This document shows positions 5,725 through 10,000 of a stretch of DNA of 10,000 nucleotides, in pieces. Position 1 is the stretch's first letter; each line of letters begins with the position of its first letter. Made by a program: the position numbers and the translations under genes. The notes beneath the pieces were generated by a model. That model was not told the origin of the DNA and did not search any database. It saw nothing but the letters and a program-made list of their open reading frames with translations. Source of the DNA: Methanospirillum hungatei (GTDB lineage Archaea; Halobacteriota; Methanomicrobia; Methanomicrobiales; Methanospirillaceae); contig NZ_JAIWNS010000103.1 in NCBI RefSeq assembly GCF_020216685.1, positions 1 through 10,000 of the forward strand, written 5' to 3'.

Positions 5725-8310
5725 TTATTGTTTATATTGTGCTGGATTCTTATCAAAAGTATCCTTACATCCTTTATTACAGAAATAATAGGTTTTTCCT
5801 TCATAGGTGGATGAAAATTGCGCAGTATTCGGATCCACTGACATACCACATATCGGATCAATTTCTTTATTCATATGCATACCTGATTTCATTTCCTGCA
5901 TAAGAGCCGGGGGTGTATACTGTTTTAAAAGAAGAGAAAGAGTGATGACCGTAACCGATGAGAATGCCATGGCAAGAGCCCCATATTCGGGTCTGAACAT
6001 GATTACAGGATAGAGAATTCCTGCTGCAAGCGGGATGAGAACAATATTATACGCAAAAGCCCAGAATAAATTCAACCTGATTCTTCCCATCACTTTCCTT
6101 GCCAACTGAAGAGCTGCCGGTATATGAATGAGTGAATCCCTGATCAGAACCACATCAGCACTTTCAATAGCGATATCTGTGCCAGAACCGATTGCGATTC
6201 CGGTATCAGCCCGTGCCAGAGCAGGTGCATCATTGATACCATCTCCGATAAATGCCACCACATTTCCATTGTTTTGCATCTGAACAACCTGATCTTCCTT
6301 CCCTTCTGGTAAGATCCGGGCAAATACATCGGTAATTCCAACCATAGACGCGACTGCATCGGCTGTTATCTGATTATCACCGGTAACCATACCAGACCGG
6401 ATTCCCATCTCTTTCAGGAGCCTGACAGCCTGTTCAGCTTCCGGCTTTATCTGATCCGCAATAGAAATAAGACCCAGAATCTGGTCGTCCCGTGAGATGA
6501 GAACTGTTGTCTTCCCTTCTCTTTCCCGTCTGGATACCAACTCTTCTTCGTCAGATGTAAATGAGAACCCTTCGGAAAAGATGAAATCACGGGTACCCAG
6601 CCGGACCACCCCTCCGGATATTGTTCCTGAAAGGCCGCTTCCGGAAATATTTTGAAATGATGTGACCTTGGCAGGTTCAATCCCCTCCTGGTGTGCTTTT
6701 GCAAGGATGGCAGTACTTATCGGATGGTCGGAGAGAAATTCAAGAGATGCAGCCATGGATAAGAGGAGTCTGGGATTGCCGGTAAAGGAATCTACATCAG
6801 TGACAACGGGTTTTCCCCTGGTGATGGTCCCCGTCTTATCAAAAAGAGCTACGGTAATTTTATCGGCAATCTCTAAAACCGATCCATTCCTGATAAGTAT
6901 CCCAAGTTCAGCCCCACGTCCGATTCCAACGGTAACCGCGGTCGGTGTTGCAAGACCGAGAGCACACGGGCACGCTACAACAAGAACCGCAATCAAAGTC
7001 TGAAGGGAGAACCGGAGATCCATTCCTCGAATACCATACCAATAGAGAAATGCGAGAACAGCAATGAGAAGTACAACAGGGATAAACCAGGTAACAGCAT
7101 AGTCGGCAAGTCTCTGGACAGGAGGGCGGGACCCCTGGGCCTCTTCAACCAGCCTGATAATCCGGGCAAGCATCGTGTCAGAGCCAACTCTCGTCGCTTC
7201 ATAATCAAATGCCCCGCTTGTTACCAGAGTGCCTCCGATGACCTCCTGGCCGGGTTCGCGCAAAACAGCCAGAGGTTCTCCGGTTACCATGGACTCATCC
7301 ACATAACTTGATCCTGATACAACGATCCCATCTACAGGAATCCTTCCTCCCGGTCTCATCCGAATGATGTCTCCAGGGATAACCTCCTGAACAGGGATAT
7401 CTTTCTCAACTCCATCACGAATAACCGATGCAGAGTCAGCCTGCAGTCCAATCAGTGAGGTTATTGCTGATGATGTCCGCCCTTTTGCCCGCGCTTCAAG
7501 ATACCGGCCAAGAGATAAAAACGCGGTAAGCATCAAAGCAGTCTCATAGAACAACGTATCCATATCAAGAATAATGGAAAATGTTCCGAGAACACTTGCA
7601 AGATATGCAACCGATATTCCCATCGCATACATGACATCCATATTCAGGGTTTTATTCCGAAGAGCACCAAAAGCAGCACGAAAGATAGGAGTACCAAGCC
7701 AGAACAGTACCGGAGTTGTAATTATGAGCTGGACATAAGACAAAAGATGCATATCATGATCCGGAATATACATCATGCCCATAAGAACCAGAGAGAGACC
7801 AAAACCGATGATGATCTTAAAGAGCTGCTGTTTCAACTCTCTTTCCCGTAATTTTTCACTCTCATCTATCTCATCATGGTCTGTTCCGAGAAACTGATAA
7901 CCGGCATTATGAATGGCATCCCTGATTTCTCTTATATCCACAAGTGAAGGATTATAGGTGATATATGCCCGCTCATTCACAAGATTTACATCGGCGGATA
8001 TCACGCCATCAAGGGTCTGCAGGGCTTTCTGAACTGTCTGAACACAGGCGGCACAGGTCATTCCTCCAACCTTTATTACCACTTTTTCCAATCTGACCGA
8101 AAAACCACTTTTTTCGACAGCCCCGGTCAGGTCTTTAACGGATACTTGTGAAGGATCATACAATACGCGTGCTTTCCCTGTTGCAAGATTGACTCTTGAC
8201 TCTATCACACCCGGTGTGGATGAAAGACCCTTTTCAACTGTACCTGCGCAGGTGGCACAATGCATTCCGGATATCTCCAGTTCAATCTCTTTTTTCTTCT
8301 CCTCTGCCAT
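5725..8310 (-). CDS. copA: Cu(I)-exporting P1B-type ATPase with two HMA domains and a C-terminal YHS domain
   Basis: Membrane pump that couples ATP hydrolysis to copper export. The 861 residues run in order: HMA1 (Cys18, Cys21 in GMHCATC), HMA2 (Cys86, Cys89 in GMTCAAC), membrane helices from about 160, actuator TGEP (343-346), transmembrane CPC (447-449), phosphorylation motif DKTGT with Asp491, the P1B HP motif (529-530), TGDN (643-646), GDGINDAP (689-696), then the last helices with YN (754-755) and MAFSS (781-785). CPC, YN and MxxSS together mark Cu(I)-selective P1B-1 pumps; silver may also be carried. After the last helix come a Met-rich linker (Met804, 807, 811, 813) and a YHS/TRASH-like domain with Cys821, Cys844 and Cys848. 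ATG 8310 has GGGAG 7 nt upstream. It is longer than standard CopA because of the YHS tail. The gene stands alone, divergent from an amidase, and no copper regulator or chaperone gene is visible nearby. Confidence 0.96.
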   Translation of the reverse strand: MAEEKKKEIELEISGMHCATCAGTVEKGLSSTPGVIESRVNLATGKARVLYDPSQVSVKDLTGAVEKSGFSVRLEKVVIKVGGMTCAACVQTVQKALQTLDGVISADVNLVNERAYITYNPSLVDIREIRDAIHNAGYQFLGTDHDEIDESEKLRERELKQQLFKIIIGFGLSLVLMGMMYIPDHDMHLLSYVQLIITTPVLFWLGTPIFRAAFGALRNKTLNMDVMYAMGISVAYLASVLGTFSIILDMDTLFYETALMLTAFLSLGRYLEARAKGRTSSAITSLIGLQADSASVIRDGVEKDIPVQEVIPGDIIRMRPGGRIPVDGIVVSGSSYVDESMVTGEPLAVLREPGQEVIGGTLVTSGAFDYEATRVGSDTMLARIIRLVEEAQGSRPPVQRLADYAVTWFIPVVLLIAVLAFLYWYGIRGMDLRFSLQTLIAVLVVACPCALGLATPTAVTVGIGRGAELGILIRNGSVLEIADKITVALFDKTGTITRGKPVVTDVDSFTGNPRLLLSMAASLEFLSDHPISTAILAKAHQEGIEPAKVTSFQNISGSGLSGTISGGVVRLGTRDFIFSEGFSFTSDEEELVSRREREGKTTVLISRDDQILGLISIADQIKPEAEQAVRLLKEMGIRSGMVTGDNQITADAVASMVGITDVFARILPEGKEDQVVQMQNNGNVVAFIGDGINDAPALARADTGIAIGSGTDIAIESADVVLIRDSLIHIPAALQLARKVMGRIRLNLFWAFAYNIVLIPLAAGILYPVIMFRPEYGALAMAFSSVTVITLSLLLKQYTPPALMQEMKSGMHMNKEIDPICGMSVDPNTAQFSSTYEGKTYYFCNKGCKDTFDKNPAQYKQ
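5731..5860 (-). other. YHS (TRASH-like) metal-binding domain at the C-terminus of CopA
   Basis: This segment encodes the last 43 or so residues of the pump. It contains DPICGMSVD with Cys821 and, after the tyrosine-rich strand EGKTYYFC, Cys844 and Cys848 (CxxxC), then a short helix ending in NPAQYK. This is the YHS/TRASH-type arrangement, often linked to copper or other soft-metal binding. In many metal ATPases a YHS domain, when present, sits at the N-terminus, so a C-terminal copy behind two intact HMA domains is less usual. Confidence 0.85.
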
Positions 8311-8396
8311 ACAAAAACTCCCATTAGCCTATTTTTTTATGAAGATAATAAAAAACCCAAAAACTCATTTTGGCTGATAACACCAGATGATAATGT
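8311..8396. promoter_or_regulatory. Divergent promoter region of copA and the nitrilase-family gene
   Basis: This 86-base AT-rich spacer separates two divergent starts. On the minus strand, TTTTTTATTA (around 8344-8354) is a TATA-like candidate for copA. On the plus strand, TAATAAAAAA (around 8346-8354) could serve the C-N hydrolase. The two candidates overlap, so one TFB/TBP site or one regulator could influence both genes. I see no clear long palindrome that would mark a copper-repressor operator. Confidence 0.5.
8318..8322 (-). promoter_or_regulatory. Ribosome binding site of copA
   Basis: GGGAG on the minus strand, 7 nt upstream of the copA ATG at 8310. It is the clearest Shine-Dalgarno in the right half of the window and supports this start, which also places the first HMA domain at the expected N-terminal position. 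Confidence 0.7.
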
Positions 8397-9185
8397 ATGA
8401 TCCTTTGTGCAGCACAGATATCACCCTGTTGGAATGATCCACAATCCGGATTAAAAAAGATGAGACAATATGCAGCTGAGGCAGTAGAAGGGGATGCTGA
8501 GTTGATTGCATTTCCAGAGCAGATACTAACTGGTTGGGACCCCCATGATACGTCATATACTACAGAAGAAACAGGAGCACTCGTAGATGAGATGCGTGAG
8601 ATTGCACAAGAGGTGAGTATCGGAATAATCGGATCATATCGGGAAAAAGGTGATGAAAAACCATTAAACACATGTATTGCAATCGGTCCTGATGGACGGA
8701 CACTTGCAAAATATTCCAAAATTCACCTTTTTTCTCCGGCGGGGGAAGATCTCCATTACTCATCCGGCAGTACTTTAGGATCATATACCGTGAACTCCTG
8801 CACAATTGGTTTTGCCATATGCTATGACCTCAGATTTGCACAACTCTTTCAGGCTTACCGGAATAGAGGGGTCCATCTTATGATTATTCCGTCAGCATGG
8901 CCATCCTCAAGGATGAAACATTTTAATCTTTTTACAACGAGCAGAGCGGCGGAGTTTCAGACCTTTGTGGCTTCTGTGAATACCGTCGGTATCACTCCGG
9001 TCGATACGTATATCGGAGGGACGTGCATTGCCGGGCCGGATGGAACTATCAGGGCACGGGGAAGTGATCTGGAAGAATTAATTTTTTATGATATTCACGA
9101 AGAAGAAGCACTCACTCTGAGAAAAAATTTCCCTGTTCATCAGGACTATGAGAAGGTTGACTATACGGAATTACTTTCCAGATAA
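8397..9185 (+). CDS. Nitrilase-superfamily C-N hydrolase, omega-amidase/YafV-like
   Basis: Cytoplasmic amidase of the nitrilase superfamily with normal length (262 residues). The catalytic triad is Glu41 in FPEQILTGW, Lys108 in YSKIHLF and Cys142 in ICYDLRF; Glu117 in AGEDLHY is the second conserved glutamate. The sequence after the lysine (HLF...GE..HY..G), the CYDLRFAQLF block and the C-terminal LRKNFPVHQDYE resemble YafV/Nit2-type omega-amidases, which hydrolyse alpha-keto acid amides such as 2-oxoglutaramate to the keto acid and ammonia. The true substrate here is not established; other small amides or a repair role (as for Nit1-type deaminated glutathione amidases) remain possible. ATG 8397 has no clear Shine-Dalgarno, so the mRNA may be leaderless or have a short leader. 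It diverges from copA and converges on the second Ig-like gene with a 10-base gap. Confidence 0.88.
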   Translation: MILCAAQISPCWNDPQSGLKKMRQYAAEAVEGDAELIAFPEQILTGWDPHDTSYTTEETGALVDEMREIAQEVSIGIIGSYREKGDEKPLNTCIAIGPDGRTLAKYSKIHLFSPAGEDLHYSSGSTLGSYTVNSCTIGFAICYDLRFAQLFQAYRNRGVHLMIIPSAWPSSRMKHFNLFTTSRAAEFQTFVASVNTVGITPVDTYIGGTCIAGPDGTIRARGSDLEELIFYDIHEEEALTLRKNFPVHQDYEKVDYTELLSR

Positions 9186-9191
9186 AAAAAA
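9184..9191 (-). terminator. Oligo-T terminator of the second Ig-like gene
   Basis: A run of eight A on the plus strand, read as eight T on the minus strand, starts four bases after the stop codon of the minus-strand gene ending at 9196. Archaeal RNA polymerase commonly terminates at such T-runs without a strong hairpin. The run overlaps the stop codon of the convergent hydrolase gene. Confidence 0.6.
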
Positions 9192-9195
9192 GGTT

Positions 9196-9969
9196 TTACA
9201 ATATTAAAATCAGTTCACTCACTGATTCATCATATTCATCATCGCCTGGGAACCTGACCTGAATAAAGGTGGTCGTCGATCCTCCACTGGCGGTAAATTT
9301 GAAAAATCCTTTCTCATCTGTGGTCGAGATACCAAGAATAGAAAAGTCGCTTCTTGTTCCCACCCGGTCGGATGCTTCACAAATTACCTTTTTCCCTGCC
9401 AGTGGGGCTCCGTTCTCACCCATCAGCTGTCCGCCGATTGAGACCGCCTGACCAGGGAATGGATTGGAAGGGGATGCCTTTGCGGTCACTTTTGTCTTTG
9501 ATTTGGCTACCTGTGGGATAATTCCGGTCTTTACCTTTAGCTCTTTTGAGATATGACCTGATACAATCTCACTTATTGTTCCTTCAAACTGGGAATTTCC
9601 ATTATATCTGACTCTGAGATATTCTGGCGGTGATGCTGCCGGTCGGAAAAATGAATATGCCCCTTCGATATCAGTAGTTGCCACTGCCAGAAATTCATAT
9701 TCACTTTCCGGATCATTTTCTTCCAATCGTTCAAGGGATACTTTCTTATTACCCATGACCGTACCTTCCGCATCGGTCAGGATACCTTTCACGGTGAATG
9801 GGAGATTTTCACCCGGATCAGCAGGATCGGTCCCAATTGAAAGATGGGTCTCTACCTTATCAGCAAAAACACAAGACCCCCACCCACAAAAAACAAGGGC
9901 GATAAGGGTTGTCAGGACCACCAGAGAGAAACTGAGTGCACGTTGTGACTGCACTGGTGAACACGTCAT
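9196..9969 (-). CDS. Secreted protein with two tandem Ig-like modules
   Basis: Function unknown. From ATG 9969 the protein has 257 residues; a TTG at 9975 is a possible longer start adding two residues. A signal peptide with a hydrophobic core at about 11-34 ends near CVFA-DK, and there is no C-terminal membrane anchor, so export is likely. Two similar modules follow, at about 40-138 and 158-255. They share the order PxxPGE/Q, G-I/Q-L, GNKKV or GKKVICE, a loop, TTD-x-E/K-G-x-xxF, then V-R-Y/F-N/P-G and a final S-x-x-S segment, which suggests an internal duplication of an Ig-like or carboxypeptidase-regulatory fold. The overall layout is like the secreted protein at 4980-5723. No clear ribosome binding site is visible before the start. 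It ends 10 bases from the convergent hydrolase gene and has a T8 terminator. A role in cell-surface interaction is conceivable, but unproven. Confidence 0.8.
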   Translation of the reverse strand: MTCSPVQSQRALSFSLVVLTTLIALVFCGWGSCVFADKVETHLSIGTDPADPGENLPFTVKGILTDAEGTVMGNKKVSLERLEENDPESEYEFLAVATTDIEGAYSFFRPAASPPEYLRVRYNGNSQFEGTISEIVSGHISKELKVKTGIIPQVAKSKTKVTAKASPSNPFPGQAVSIGGQLMGENGAPLAGKKVICEASDRVGTRSDFSILGISTTDEKGFFKFTASGGSTTTFIQVRFPGDDEYDESVSELILIL

Positions 9970-10000
9970 ACCCAATATCTGGTACCGCTTCCATTAACAG
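9970..10000. other. Window end upstream of the second Ig-like gene
   Basis: These 31 bases lie upstream of the minus-strand start at 9969 (or 9975). No strong Shine-Dalgarno or TATA element is visible in the part that can be seen; the promoter probably lies beyond the window. Confidence 0.5.

Noticed and set aside
6662..7003. Plus-strand open frame of 113 codons inside copA
   Set aside because: It is antisense to the conserved CopA core around CPC, DKTGT and HP; its length follows from the codon composition of the opposite strand.
8324..8719. Minus-strand open frame of 131 codons opposite the start of the hydrolase gene
   Set aside because: It lies over a clear nitrilase-family gene and the copA promoter spacer, and its translation shows no recognisable motif. 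It is a shadow of the real gene.
1..10000. CRISPR array, tRNA or rRNA gene, insertion sequence, or prophage signs
   Set aside because: No spaced direct repeats, cloverleaf-like sequences, transposase motifs or terminal inverted repeats were seen by eye; coding genes fill nearly the whole window.

Overview
The window looks like a stretch of a methanogenic euryarchaeon chromosome, most likely Methanomicrobiales and possibly close to Methanospirillum. The reasons are an archaeal-type LonB protease (C-terminal part), a DUF504/MJ1316-type small protein, secreted proteins made of Ig-like modules, moderate GC content, GGGAG-type ribosome binding sites about 7 nt before starts, and AT-rich promoter-like intergenic DNA. 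The genus is inferred from overall character, not from an identity search. There are eight protein-coding genes and very little intergenic DNA. I saw no RNA gene, insertion sequence, CRISPR array or attachment site, and no gene-free stretch longer than about 130 bases.

Bases 1-4850 (+ strand) form a tightly packed cluster: lonB (5' end outside the window), tldD, tldE (pmbA), aroD and a DUF504 gene. The junctions are a 1-base overlap, a 14-base overlap, a zero-base gap and a 15-base gap, which points to one translationally coupled operon. Its first three genes suggest a proteolysis module: LonB degrades proteins and the TldD/TldE metalloprotease pair trims peptides. AroD (shikimate pathway) and the DUF504 protein (predicted to recognise RNA ends) appear to ride in the same transcript.

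Bases 4851-4979 are a short intergenic region with weak promoter-like and inverted-repeat features. It precedes a secreted protein with two Ig-like modules (4980-5723, +). That gene converges, with a 1-base gap, on a large copper-exporting P1B-type ATPase gene (5725-8310, -). The ATPase has two N-terminal HMA domains, all catalytic motifs, Cu(I)-type membrane motifs, and an added C-terminal Met-rich linker plus YHS (TRASH-like) metal-binding domain.

An 86-base AT-rich divergent promoter region separates copA from a nitrilase-superfamily C-N hydrolase (8397-9185, +) of the omega-amidase/YafV type. That gene converges, with a 10-base gap, on a second secreted protein with two Ig-like modules (9196-9969, -). 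The right half is therefore a copper exporter and an amidase flanked by two related secreted beta-sandwich proteins. Nothing here looks like a wholly new system. The points most worth a second look are the YHS-tailed copper ATPase, the lonB-tldD-tldE coupling, and the pair of Ig-like secreted proteins.
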